64,000 nt of DNA from Desulfosudis oleivorans Hxd3 (lineage in GTDB: Bacteria > Desulfobacterota > Desulfobacteria > Desulfobacterales > Desulfosudaceae), in the NCBI RefSeq assembly GCF_000018405.1, contig NC_009943.1, positions 2,979,001 to 3,043,000 of the forward strand. Reading direction: 5' to 3'. The notes under the pieces were generated by a model. It was not told where the DNA came from. It saw only the letters and a list, made by a program, of their open reading frames with translations, and searched no databases. Positions 16,519-25,937 of the stretch are shown piece by piece; within the stretch, counting starts at the first letter, position 1, and each line of letters opens with the position of its first letter. Position numbers and translations under genes: made by a program.

Positions 16519-18450
16519 ATGGAAACACGCAATCGACTGTCAACAGTGGCCATCTGCCTTTTCCTGGTTCTTTCCGCCCTGTGGGTCTATCACCCGATCC
16601 GCCACCACGCGCCCACCAACTGCGACGATTTTTACCTGACGCAAAACACCTTTATTATGGAACAATCCGGATGGAACCTGAAGACCCTTGTCTACGGGGC
16701 CACCCAAGCACCCACCGGCGTCTGGATGCCCATCACAGGGCTTCTTGTCGTTTTTGAGCATTTCCTGTTCGGCACCGACTTCGGCCTTTACCGCATGGGA
16801 AATCTGCTGCTTCACATGGCCAACGGCATACTCCTGTTCTTCGCGTTGCGCCGAATGACCGGGGCCTTGTGGAAAAGCGGCCTGGTGGCGGCCCTGTTTG
16901 TTCTCCATCCCCTTAACGTGGAACCCGTAGCCTGGCTGGTGGGCATTCGGGTGGTACTGTGCGCCTTTTTCGGCCTGGCGGCCATCTATTGGTATGCCAG
17001 TGCCGTCAGACGGCCGGCCACATGGAAATATGTCGTCTCCCTGTTTTCCGTCTCCCTGAGCATCACTTCGGTGGCCATGTACGTGACCCTGCCCTTTGTG
17101 CTGCTGCTGATCGACTATTGGCCCCTGGAACGAAAACCGCTTTTTATCACCCGTCCGGATACCGGCGGTTCAGGCTTCAACTGGTCCGGCGCAGGCCGCC
17201 TTTTGTGGGAAAAAATGCCCTTTTTCGTTCTGATTCTGGGCATGTCCGCCATTGTGCTGGCCGCTCATGACCTGCCTTTTGTTCACCATCACCCCCTGGC
17301 CCACCGGATTTTAAATGTTCCCCTTGCTTATGTTCAATACCTGGCAAAATTCTTTTTTCCAACCGGGCTGTCTGTCTTTTATCCGCTGCCCGTGGAATTT
17401 CCCGTATGGAAAGTGGCCGGCGCCGTTTTTCTCCTGCTGGCCGTCACCGTTGGGGCACTGCGCGCCGCCAAAACCCATCGGTTTTTTATCGTGGGCTGGC
17501 TCTGGTTTGCCGGCATGATGGTGCCGTTGAGCGGCATCGCCCAGATCGGCACCCAGGCCATGGCCGACCATTACATGTACCTGCCCATGATCGGCCTGTT
17601 GATAGCCGTTGTGTGGGGGGCAGACGCGGTTATGGGAAACTGGAAACACAAAGCCGCTGCCTCATGGACAGCCACAGTCGTGGTGCTGGCCCTTTTTACA
17701 GGGCTAAGCGCCCGCCAGGTGGGCGTGTGGAAAAACTCCTTTACCCTGCTGAATCACGCCCTGGCTGTCACGAAAAACAACTACGAAGCCCACAACCACC
17801 TGGGCCAGGCCTTTGCCGAGGCAGGGGATAATCAAAACGCCATCGGCCATTTTATTCAGGCCCTGGCCATTCGGCCCGATCACGCCAAGTCCCACCACAA
17901 CCTGGCCAATGTCTACGTGCGGACCGGCAACCTGGAAAAGGCGGAACACCATTACCAACAGGCCCTGGTTGCGGACCCGGAAAATGCCGCCACCTTTAAC
18001 AGCCTGGGCCTTGTGCAGGCGGCCCAGGGCCGCCTGCACAAGGCCATTGCCAGCTACCAAAAGGCGCTGGCACTGGCGCCCGACTTTGCCCACGCGCATC
18101 ACAACCTGGCAAGAGCCATGGCCGTTAGCGACCGCCTCGAAGAGGCCGAGGTCCATTACCAGCGGGCCCTGGCCATTAACCCGGACATGGCCGGTACCCG
18201 GCTCCAGCTGGCTGAAATCCTGACCCTCAAAAACAGACCGGCCGAGGCTGCCCGCCACTATGAAATACTGACCGGGCAGGCTCCGGCATCCGCCGACCTG
18301 AACTACCTTGCCGGCCGGGCCTTTTATGAAAGCGGACAGACCGCAAAAGCCCGCCCTTACCTTGAACAGGCACTGGCCATCAATCCGCAAATGAAGGCGG
18401 CGCAAGACCTCCTGCTGCGAATGGACCAGACCTTGCCTGCGGACCATTGA
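16519..18450 (+). CDS. Membrane GT-C-like protein with C-terminal TPRs (bacterial TMTC-like), copy 2
   Basis: A 643-residue paralogue of the preceding gene with the same plan. The N-terminal membrane part has TNCDDFYLTQNTFI in the first loop and HPLNVEPVAWLVGIRVVL. About six or seven TPR units follow from around residue 415 (GQAFAEAGDNQNAIGHFIQALAI and so on). The Lys-Pro seen before VTLP in copy 1 is replaced (MYVTLP), so the two copies have diverged in a conserved membrane-proximal motif. ATG 16519 was chosen because it leads straight into the first helix. No strong ribosome site is visible. Tandem duplication is likely. Confidence 0.72.
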   Translation: METRNRLSTVAICLFLVLSALWVYHPIRHHAPTNCDDFYLTQNTFIMEQSGWNLKTLVYGATQAPTGVWMPITGLLVVFEHFLFGTDFGLYRMGNLLLHMANGILLFFALRRMTGALWKSGLVAALFVLHPLNVEPVAWLVGIRVVLCAFFGLAAIYWYASAVRRPATWKYVVSLFSVSLSITSVAMYVTLPFVLLLIDYWPLERKPLFITRPDTGGSGFNWSGAGRLLWEKMPFFVLILGMSAIVLAAHDLPFVHHHPLAHRILNVPLAYVQYLAKFFFPTGLSVFYPLPVEFPVWKVAGAVFLLLAVTVGALRAAKTHRFFIVGWLWFAGMMVPLSGIAQIGTQAMADHYMYLPMIGLLIAVVWGADAVMGNWKHKAAASWTATVVVLALFTGLSARQVGVWKNSFTLLNHALAVTKNNYEAHNHLGQAFAEAGDNQNAIGHFIQALAIRPDHAKSHHNLANVYVRTGNLEKAEHHYQQALVADPENAATFNSLGLVQAAQGRLHKAIASYQKALALAPDFAHAHHNLARAMAVSDRLEEAEVHYQRALAINPDMAGTRLQLAEILTLKNRPAEAARHYEILTGQAPASADLNYLAGRAFYESGQTAKARPYLEQALAINPQMKAAQDLLLRMDQTLPADH

Positions 18451-18558
18451 CACCGGTCCGGTAAAAAGATACAGACTTAAACAATAGTAGGTAAAGAAAG
18501 AGCGCCGGCCCGAAGCAAACATTTTCCATAACCCTGCTCCATAAAAAGACTCGGACTT

Positions 18559-20082
18559 TTGATTATTACCCTGATCAATCCCCCGGCCCTGGTGGCCCGG
18601 TACAACTACTCCACCCTCAGCCACCCGCCCCTTGGCCTGGCCTGCATCGCGTCGTTTCTTGAGCAGCAGGACCACAACGTACACATCAATGACGCCATCG
18701 GGCAGGCGATTGACCGGTTCGTGGCATATGAACCGGCCCCGGGGTTTTTTGTGCAGGGGCTCTCCTTTGAATCCATTATCAGCCGAATCCCTTCCCGCTC
18801 CCGGATCATCGGATTTTCCTGCCTGTTCACCCACGCCTGGCCCCTTGTCCGGGAACTGATTGCCGCCGTCAGGCGGGCCTTTCCCCACGCGTACCTGGTT
18901 GCCGGCGGAGAACACGCCACCGCCATGGCCGACATCTGTCTGGCCCAGTCGCCCCTGGATCTGTGTATTATGGGTGAAGGGGAAGAAACCATGGCCGGCG
19001 TGGTCCAGGCCGTTGAAGAGGGGCTTCCCCTGGACAGCGTTCCGGGTGTCGCCTTTCTGGACCGCACCACCGGCCGAATCATCGAAACCCGCCGCCGGCC
19101 CCGTATACGGAATTTAAGCCGTCTGCCCCGGCCGGCCTGGCACAGGGTATCCCCCCATGTTTACCGGATATACGAAGGGGCCGCCACCGGCCCTACCATG
19201 CCCATGATCGGTTCCAGGGGGTGTCCTTTTAAATGCCGGTTCTGCGCCGCGCCCAACATGTGGGGCCACTGCTGGAAAAAACGGGAGCCTGCCGATATCG
19301 TGGATGAAATGGAAGACTATGCAAAACGGTTCGGCACAAGGGAATTTCAGTTTTTCGACATCAGCCCGTTTCTCAGTAAGCCCTGGACCCGTGCCCTGTG
19401 TCAAGAAATCATCGACAGGGGCCTGAAAGTGGCCTGGCAGGCTCCGGCAGGGGTGCGGGCCGAGGTGATTGACCAACAGATGGCCGCCCTTCTGGTGGCA
19501 TCAGGTCATACCCGGATTCAGTTTGCCCTGGAAAGCGGCAGCCCGGCCGTGCGAAAGGCCATGAACAAAAAAATCGACATTCACCGGTTCGAGGCCGGGT
19601 TGACCGCCGGGCTCTCATCGGGCATGAAGGTCTGCGTGCTTTTCATTATCGGGTATCCTGGCGAAGCCCTTTCCGATGTCCGCATGACCTTCAGAAGCAT
19701 TCGGCGTCTGGCAATCAAGGGGGTGCATGAAATCGCCGTCTCAACCTTTCTGCCCCTTCCCGGTACCGCCATATTTGATGAGCTGCGTAAAAAAGGACAA
19801 CTTGCGATCAACGATGATTACTGCCTGAAGATGGCCGACGCCACGGCCCTGACCCATGCCACCTCGTGGAACCCCCTGTTTTCGAACCGCCAACTGCTGC
19901 TGCTCAAGTGGCTGGGCATTCTTCAGTTTTACGGTTTATCGTTTCTGCTGCATCCCTCCCGGGGATTTCGCACACTCCGGAACCTGGTCCGGGGGGTTCA
20001 GGAGTCCAAAACCGACCGGGCCATTGCCGAAATCCGGCAAAAACTGGCCCTCCACCGGGCCGGAAAGGACCGGCGGCCGTAA
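18559..20082 (+). CDS. B12-binding domain radical SAM protein
   Basis: TTG start; 507 residues. The N-terminus (LINPPALVARYNYSTLSHPPLGLACIASFLE) and VAGGEHATAMADICL, MGEGEETM form the cobalamin-binding-like domain of B12-dependent radical SAM proteins, and GSRGCPFKCRFC supplies the cluster cysteines (Cys221, 225, 228). No DxHxxG cobalamin-ligand motif is visible, so B12 may bind base-off without a His ligand, as in many of this class. Members methylate or rearrange unactivated carbons in lipids, hopanoids or cofactors. It converges with another protein of the same type at 20088-21494. Substrate not identifiable. Confidence 0.85.
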   Translation: MIITLINPPALVARYNYSTLSHPPLGLACIASFLEQQDHNVHINDAIGQAIDRFVAYEPAPGFFVQGLSFESIISRIPSRSRIIGFSCLFTHAWPLVRELIAAVRRAFPHAYLVAGGEHATAMADICLAQSPLDLCIMGEGEETMAGVVQAVEEGLPLDSVPGVAFLDRTTGRIIETRRRPRIRNLSRLPRPAWHRVSPHVYRIYEGAATGPTMPMIGSRGCPFKCRFCAAPNMWGHCWKKREPADIVDEMEDYAKRFGTREFQFFDISPFLSKPWTRALCQEIIDRGLKVAWQAPAGVRAEVIDQQMAALLVASGHTRIQFALESGSPAVRKAMNKKIDIHRFEAGLTAGLSSGMKVCVLFIIGYPGEALSDVRMTFRSIRRLAIKGVHEIAVSTFLPLPGTAIFDELRKKGQLAINDDYCLKMADATALTHATSWNPLFSNRQLLLLKWLGILQFYGLSFLLHPSRGFRTLRNLVRGVQESKTDRAIAEIRQKLALHRAGKDRRP

Positions 20083-20087
20083 CTCGG

Positions 20088-21494
20088 CTACGCGCGGAAC
20101 ACGTCCAGGGCAAAGGCGGCCCACCGCTGAAGACGATGAAGTTTTCTGGGTATTTTTAAAAAGGTCCGGACCGTTCGAAGCGATCCGTAAAACCGCAGAT
20201 AGGCGGTTTTCTGGAGCCGGTTCAGGTTGTACCCCGTGGCCTCCTGGTAAAAGGGCCGGGCCGGCAGGTAATGGGTGGCCACCTCCCGGCCGACGTCGGG
20301 ATAAAGGGCGCGGGCCATCTCAGCCAGCTCGGTGCCTTCAAAGGGAATCACCGTGAAAAAATGGGCCAGGTCCAGCTTTGATTTCACCGCCAGGTCAATG
20401 GTCTGCTTCATCTCTTCCACGGTTTCTCCGGGAAAACCAATCATGAAATACCCCTTGACGATCAGTCCCCGGCTGGCAGCATAGGCGATGTTGTCCATCA
20501 CCCTGGGAATATCGAGATGTTTTCGAATAATTTTCTGCATGCGGACCGAGGCCGTCTCAATGGCCAGGGTGATCATGTAGGCACCGGCCGCCTGAAGCAG
20601 ATCAATGTCCTCATGGGTAAGCAGGTCGCCGCGAAGCCCGTTGGGAAAGGCGATTTTGATCTTCATGCCACTGGACATAATGCGGCGCAGAATGTCGTGC
20701 ATGCGGGGCCGGTCGATATTGAAAATATCGTCGATGATCTGAAACTCCCGGACCCCGTATTGATGGTAGAGCAGTTCGATCTCGACCACAAAATTTTCAG
20801 GCGACCGCTTGCGGACTTTCTTGCCAAAAATGTTGTGACAGTAGACACAGTGATAGGGGCAGGCACGGGAGCTGATGATATGGGTGTAGGCCTTTTTTGC
20901 CAGCACGCCGTTCATCTCCGGGTGGTTTCCCCAGTAGCGCCGAATGTCGATCGCCTCATAATCGGGGAAAGGAACGGCATCCAGATCTTCGATATAGGGC
21001 TCTCTTTCATTGCACGCCACGGCGTCGGCTCCCCGGCAGGCAATACCCTTTACCGACTGAACATCCCCCTCCTCAATCACGGTTCGCACGAGATTTAAAA
21101 AAACCCGCTCGCCCTCGCCGATAACCGCTACATCCACCTCCCGGTGCCGGTCCAGAATATCGGCATAATGGTAGGTGGCATAGGGGCCGCCCACAACGAT
21201 AAGGGCGCCGGGCGCATGGGCACGGATCACGGGAAGATAGGTATCCAGAAACGCGCGGTTAAAGGTCAGCAGGCTGATGCCCACCACCTGTGGAGAAAAA
21301 CCGGTCAGCATGGAGACCAGTTCGGCCCGGCGATGCCGGGAGAGGCGCAGGTCGATAAATTTCGTATCCACGGCGCCGGCAAGATGATGCCGCAGATAGG
21401 AGAGCAGGTACAGGGGGCCGATGGGCACATCAACGATGGCGGGCCGAACATTTGTATAGGGCTTGATCAGCAGTACCCTGGTCGGGCCGTCCAT
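20088..21494 (-). CDS. B12-binding domain radical SAM protein
   Basis: A 468-residue protein with a B12-binding-like N-terminal domain (VLLIKPYTNVRPAIVDVPIGPLYLL split around residue 20; VVGGPYATYHY; VIGEGERVF) and the radical SAM motif CPYHCVYC (about Cys212, 216, 219). GYFMIGFPGETVEEM is the standard block late in the radical SAM barrel. ATG 21494 was chosen because AAAAAGGAGA lies upstream; an ATG at 21527 in the same frame is possible. It ends five bases from the convergent neighbour of the same class. Substrate unknown. Confidence 0.85.
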   Translation of the reverse strand: MDGPTRVLLIKPYTNVRPAIVDVPIGPLYLLSYLRHHLAGAVDTKFIDLRLSRHRRAELVSMLTGFSPQVVGISLLTFNRAFLDTYLPVIRAHAPGALIVVGGPYATYHYADILDRHREVDVAVIGEGERVFLNLVRTVIEEGDVQSVKGIACRGADAVACNEREPYIEDLDAVPFPDYEAIDIRRYWGNHPEMNGVLAKKAYTHIISSRACPYHCVYCHNIFGKKVRKRSPENFVVEIELLYHQYGVREFQIIDDIFNIDRPRMHDILRRIMSSGMKIKIAFPNGLRGDLLTHEDIDLLQAAGAYMITLAIETASVRMQKIIRKHLDIPRVMDNIAYAASRGLIVKGYFMIGFPGETVEEMKQTIDLAVKSKLDLAHFFTVIPFEGTELAEMARALYPDVGREVATHYLPARPFYQEATGYNLNRLQKTAYLRFYGSLRTVRTFLKIPRKLHRLQRWAAFALDVFRA

Positions 21495-21616
21495 CTTTTG
21501 ATTGTCTCCTTTTTCCTTCCGCCACACCGTGTCGTAAGCGCCGGCACACCACTGGTGAGGACTCTACCACTTTTTTGTCCCTGATGCCAGCCGTCGTCCC
21601 AATTACCTGCCGGCAA

Positions 21617-21650
21617 CAAAAAAAGGGTTTTCGACAGTCCCGAAAACCCC
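21617..21650 (-). terminator. Rho-independent terminator of tRNA-Arg
   Basis: Read on the minus strand, the nine-base stem GGGTTTTCG pairs with CGAAAACCC across a short loop and is followed by a run of T. It lies directly downstream of the tRNA 3' end. Confidence 0.9.
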
Positions 21651-21660
21651 GATGTGTATG

Positions 21661-21737
<77 letters not shown>

Positions 21738-22290
21738 GGGTAACCCGGATATTTCACGGGTTGATTTGGCCGCAGATGCAAGACGCGGGGCATAAAGCTG
21801 TAGTCAATCTACCGCGAATGTCCCGCAACACAGTCCCGCCCATGGCGGGATCAAGGCAACTCGCCCGAAGGGTGAAAATTTCCGACATACAATTGATATA
21901 AAATACCTCAAGCCGCTCATGACAGTCTGTATTTTCAAAAACCATCTGAATTTTATTCTAACCGCTTGTGTTTGGTACGAGCATCCATCCATGTCGAAAA
22001 TTTTCATGAAATGTTCGGGTTAAAGCGTGTTCCTATCATACCACACCCCCCGTGTCCATCAACAAATTTACCCCGGAAAACTCCTTGTACGCCGGCCTGA
22101 ATTAAGGTAGGATAATCGGGTAACATCGTTTATTGGAATAAGAAATCCGGTATTTCACAAAGGTCGCCCTGCTGCAAATGCACGGCCGGTCACGCAGTAC
22201 CTGAAACGCAAGCCACCGGCCGGAAAGACATTCTCCGTACACCCCGAAAACAAAAACAGGCCGTGCGCGCACCGGCCGGTAATAACGAAT
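21738..22290. other. Gap before rpoH: repeat copy A plus about 270 bases of leader
   Basis: The left half is the repeat described at 21744-22019. The rest (22020-22290) holds no gene I can support. An obvious sigma-32 or sigma-70 promoter with correct spacing is not evident, although A/T-rich boxes occur around 22085-22135. Confidence 0.5.
21744..22019. repeat. Dispersed repeat with inverted ends, full-length copy A (276 bp)
   Basis: The left end CCCGGATATTTCACGGG and the right end (reverse-complement CCCGAACATTTCATGAAA) are imperfect inverted repeats. The interior (TTGATTTGGCCGCAGATGCA, GGCGGCTCGCCCGAAGGG-like text) recurs at 31494-31755, and parts recur at 50638-50797 and 57578-57659. No transposase is encoded; it looks like a MITE or similar non-autonomous element. 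Confidence 0.75.
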
Positions 22291-23256
22291 ATGACCGACA
22301 AATCATCAGCTTCCGCAAAACCGGCCCGCAAGGCCGGCCCGGCATCAAAAACCGCAAAGGCGCTGGTGCCTGTTTCCGGGGCCGGCAAAAGCCTGGTCAA
22401 GTACGATCCGCTGCAGCGTTACCTGAAAGAGGTCTCAAGGTACAATCTGCTGACCCGGGAGCAGGAGATCGAGCTGGGCAAACGCGTCCAGGAAGAGGGC
22501 GACGAGGAAGCCGCCTATATTCTGGCCACCTCCAACCTGCGGCTGGTGGTCAAAATCGCCCTGGAGTTCCAGCGTGTGTGGATGCAGAACCTGCTGGACC
22601 TCATTCAGGAAGGCAACATCGGCCTGATGCACGCGGTGCAGAAGTTTGATCCCTACAAGAACGTCAAGTTTTCCTATTATGCCTCCTTCTGGATCAAAGC
22701 CTACATTCTCAAGTTTGTGATGGACAACTGGCGCTTGGTCAAAATCGGCACCACCCAGAACCAGCGCAAGCTTTTTTTCAGGCTGAAAAAAGAGAAACAG
22801 GCCCTCATCGACCAGGGATTCGAGCCCCGGCCGAAACTCCTGGCCGAGCGGCTGGGCGTTCCCCAGAAGGAAGTAATCAACATGGAGCAGCGCCTGGACA
22901 TGTGGGACCTCTCCCTGGACGAGCCGGTGAGCCACGATTCAGACACGCAGAAAGGCGATCTGCTGGACATTAACAACACCCAGCCCGTCGACGAGCAGGT
23001 AGGAGACAAGGCCCTGCGGCAGCTGGTGGGGGAGCACCTGGTGGAATTCAAAAAAACACTGACACCCAGGGAGCGCGATATATTTAAAACAAGAATCTAT
23101 ACAGACCAGCCCATGACTCTTCAGGATATTGGCGAGCGTTACGCGATTTCAAGGGAGCGGGTTCGCCAGCTTGAAGTCAATATCATCAAGAAGATGCGGG
23201 ATTTTTTCAAGGAAAAGATTCCCGATTTTGATCAATACACCACGGATACGCACTGA
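22291..23256 (+). CDS. rpoH: RNA polymerase heat-shock sigma factor RpoH (sigma-32)
   Basis: A 321-residue sigma-70 family factor. After a basic Ala/Lys-rich tail of about 35 residues come region 1.2 (DPLQRYLKEVSRYNLLTREQE), region 2 (LRLVVKIALEF, LLDLIQEGNIGLMHAV, KFSYYASFWIKAYI), the RpoH box QRKLFFRLKKEK, and region 4 with a helix-turn-helix (TLQDIGERYAISRERVRQLE). The RpoH box separates it from RpoD and RpoS. It would direct core polymerase to heat-shock promoters. Two lipoprotein genes follow within four bases or by overlap, so they probably share its transcript. Confidence 0.92.
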   Translation: MTDKSSASAKPARKAGPASKTAKALVPVSGAGKSLVKYDPLQRYLKEVSRYNLLTREQEIELGKRVQEEGDEEAAYILATSNLRLVVKIALEFQRVWMQNLLDLIQEGNIGLMHAVQKFDPYKNVKFSYYASFWIKAYILKFVMDNWRLVKIGTTQNQRKLFFRLKKEKQALIDQGFEPRPKLLAERLGVPQKEVINMEQRLDMWDLSLDEPVSHDSDTQKGDLLDINNTQPVDEQVGDKALRQLVGEHLVEFKKTLTPRERDIFKTRIYTDQPMTLQDIGERYAISRERVRQLEVNIIKKMRDFFKEKIPDFDQYTTDTH

Positions 23257-23259
23257 CAT

Positions 23260-25158
23260 ATGATCCGACATCTTTTCATCGCCGCTGCTTTAACCTTCCT
23301 GCTGACCGCCGGATGCCCGGCGCCGGTCACCACCCTGCAAAAGGGCGGTCCGGCAAAACCGGCCCGCACCCCGTCGGCCAACAGTTACTATCTTTTCACC
23401 CAGGCCCAGATTGAAAAAGAGAAAGGGAGCCTGGATTCGGCCACTGCCTGGATGACCAGGGCCGTGGCCGCGGACCCGGACTCGGCCTACCTGAAAAGAG
23501 AGCTGGCCATTCTCTTTTTGATGAAAAAGGAGAACGACCGGGCACGGCAGACGGTTGAACAGCTGCTGGCGGTCCATCCCGACGATGTGGACGGACAGAT
23601 CCTGCTGGCCGGTATCCTGCACCATCAGGGCGACCTCCAGGGCGCGGCCCGCCTTTACGAGCAGGCCCTTGAAAACGACCCCGACCAGGAAGGCCTCTAT
23701 CTTGTGCTGGGCAACCTTTACACGGAACAGGGGCAGATGGAATCGGCCGCTGGCGTTTACGAAAAAATGACCCGGCATTTTCCAGACCTATGGGACGGCC
23801 ATTTCTTCCTGGGCAACACCCGCAAAGAGATGGGCCTTGCAAAAGAAGCGGAGAAAAGCTACAAAACAGCCATCCGGCTCAACCCGGAAGCCTTAAGCCC
23901 GCGGTTTGCCCTCCTGGACCTGTACGAACGGCAGACGCCGCCCACCGGGCCCGTCACGGTAACGGTAACGTCCGGGGACACCCTGTTTTCCCTCTGCCGC
24001 CAGGTCTACGGCAACTGCTCCCGGCGCCTGCTGGACCGTATTGCCGCAGCAAACCCTTCCATCACCGACATGGACCGGCTGAACGTGGGCCAGACCCTTC
24101 AAATGCCGCCACAGGAAGGCTCCGCGCACAACCGGCGGCAGGTTATCGACCTGTATACCGACCTGCTGCGTGATAACCCGGACAATTACCGGGCCGCCTT
24201 TGGCCTGGCCCTTCACCACCATGCAGCCGGAGACGTCGACGCGGCCCTGAAGATACTAAAGCCCCTGGGGCCCAAAAGTGATGAAACCCCGGGCGTGCTC
24301 CAGCCCCTGTTTCAGTACTATATCGACCGGGGGAAATACCCGGAGGCCGAGATCCTGGTCAACGGCATGCTGACCGGCGCCCCGGACAGCTCGGCCTTGA
24401 ACTATCTGATGGGCATGGTGCAGGACCAGCGGGAAAATAAAGAAGCGGCTATTCGATTTCTCGCAAAGGTCCGCCCCAAAAGCCGGTTCTACGACAATGC
24501 CCGGTTTCACATGGCCCTGCTCCACCAGAGCATGGGAAATACCGGTCAGGCCATAGAGATCCTTGCCGCCCGCATCACCGACGAACCCGACGATGTCGAC
24601 CACCTGCTCCGGCTGGGGGTGCTCTACGAAGAGGAGGAAGAATACGGGAAGGCGGAAGATCTGTTTGAACGGGGCCTTGCCATAAATCCGGACCATGTGG
24701 AACTGCTCTTTCGCCTGGGCGTGGTCTACGATAAAACCGACCGCAAAGAGGCCCTGATCACCCAGATGGAAAAAGTGATCGAAAAAGACCCGGACAACGC
24801 CGGTGCCCTGAACTACCTGGGATACACCTACGCGGAAAAGGGGGAGAACCTTGACCAGGCCCAGGCCCTCATTGAAAAGGCACTGGCCCTTCAACCCGAT
24901 GACGGCTATATCACCGACAGCCTGGGGTGGGTCTATTTCAAAAAGGGAAATGTCGAGAAGGCCGTTTACTACCTGGAGGCAGCGGTAAGCCTGGTGCCCG
25001 ACGACCCGGTGCTGCTGGAGCACCTGGGGGACGCCTACCGGGAACAGGGAAACACGGAAAAGGCCCTGGAGATGTACCGGCGCAGCCTGGCCAACCAGGA
25101 AAAGGACACAACGGGAATAAAGGCCAAGATTGAGGCCCTGCAAAAAGAGCTGCCATGA
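23260..25158 (+). CDS. TPR-repeat lipoprotein with an internal LysM domain
   Basis: A 632-residue protein. The signal sequence ends in a lipobox LTAGC with Cys19 as the lipidated residue. TPR units occupy about residues 45-225 and 300-625. Between them, about residues 232-282, TVTSGDTLFSLCRQVYG and LNVGQTLQMPP form a LysM peptidoglycan-binding domain. The combination fits an envelope scaffold that binds cell wall and partner proteins. It lies three bases after rpoH and overlaps the next lipoprotein gene by four bases (ATGA), so translation is probably coupled. Specific partner unknown. Confidence 0.82.
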   Translation: MIRHLFIAAALTFLLTAGCPAPVTTLQKGGPAKPARTPSANSYYLFTQAQIEKEKGSLDSATAWMTRAVAADPDSAYLKRELAILFLMKKENDRARQTVEQLLAVHPDDVDGQILLAGILHHQGDLQGAARLYEQALENDPDQEGLYLVLGNLYTEQGQMESAAGVYEKMTRHFPDLWDGHFFLGNTRKEMGLAKEAEKSYKTAIRLNPEALSPRFALLDLYERQTPPTGPVTVTVTSGDTLFSLCRQVYGNCSRRLLDRIAAANPSITDMDRLNVGQTLQMPPQEGSAHNRRQVIDLYTDLLRDNPDNYRAAFGLALHHHAAGDVDAALKILKPLGPKSDETPGVLQPLFQYYIDRGKYPEAEILVNGMLTGAPDSSALNYLMGMVQDQRENKEAAIRFLAKVRPKSRFYDNARFHMALLHQSMGNTGQAIEILAARITDEPDDVDHLLRLGVLYEEEEEYGKAEDLFERGLAINPDHVELLFRLGVVYDKTDRKEALITQMEKVIEKDPDNAGALNYLGYTYAEKGENLDQAQALIEKALALQPDDGYITDSLGWVYFKKGNVEKAVYYLEAAVSLVPDDPVLLEHLGDAYREQGNTEKALEMYRRSLANQEKDTTGIKAKIEALQKELP

Positions 25159-25937
25159 GATTCCGCTTCCTGCCGGCCCTCCTGCTGGCGGCCGTCCTGC
25201 TCACGTTGGGGTGCGCGTCGCTGCTTTCACGACCGGACAGGTCCGATCCGGAAGCCCTGCTGCTGCTTGAACGGGTGGCGGGGCACAACCGCCGGCTGGA
25301 AACCTTCAAGGGCCTGGGCGACATCTCCCTTGCCACCGCCGCCACCGGGCCCGCCGCCTTCCGGCTTGCCTGGATGTGCAGTATTCCGGACCGCATGCGG
25401 TTCGAGTTGATGGCCTTTTCAGGAAACCCCTTTCTGTCTCTTGCCACGGACGGCGACCGTGCCTACTGGCTGCCCCACGCCGAGAACAGCACCTTTCACA
25501 CATTTCGGCAGAAACATCTGAACCTGAAAAAACTGATCGGCATTCCCATCACAACCGATGAGATTCTGCTGCTGCTGGCCGGCCGGGTGCCGATCCGGCC
25601 CCACGACGCCGTGGAGCTGGTAACCGGCGAGGCGGGCCGCCGTGAACTGCGCCTGAAGAACGGATGGCGGGGAGAGGTCCAGCGGATTCGCTTTTCAGCA
25701 AAAGAGGCCCTGCTGCCCGATGAAATCATCATGTTCACCGATTTCGGCAGGCAGGTCAGCTATCGCATCGTACTGGAAGAGATTCAGCCGGTAAACGGAT
25801 TTGCCGTTCCCCACAGAATGATCTTTACAGCCGATACCGGCGATACCGCCTCCCTGAAAATCCGGCGATACTGGACCAACGTGACCATTGATGACGCGAT
25901 ATTCGTGCTGACCGATAAAGCTGCCGCGGAAAAATAA
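25155..25937 (+). CDS. LolB-like / DUF4292-like outer-membrane lipoprotein
   Basis: A 260-residue protein with a signal sequence and lipobox LTLGC (Cys20). The rest has the pattern of a LolB/LolA-like half-barrel: FKGLGDISLATA, FRLAWMCSIPDRMRFELMAF, DRAYWLPH and a C-terminal part of paired strands. It overlaps the stop of the TPR-LysM lipoprotein gene by four bases. LolB-fold proteins accept or insert lipoproteins in the outer membrane; DUF4292 relatives are less well characterised. I assign the fold with fair confidence and the function only as a suggestion. Confidence 0.65.
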   Translation: MRFRFLPALLLAAVLLTLGCASLLSRPDRSDPEALLLLERVAGHNRRLETFKGLGDISLATAATGPAAFRLAWMCSIPDRMRFELMAFSGNPFLSLATDGDRAYWLPHAENSTFHTFRQKHLNLKKLIGIPITTDEILLLLAGRVPIRPHDAVELVTGEAGRRELRLKNGWRGEVQRIRFSAKEALLPDEIIMFTDFGRQVSYRIVLEEIQPVNGFAVPHRMIFTADTGDTASLKIRRYWTNVTIDDAIFVLTDKAAAEK

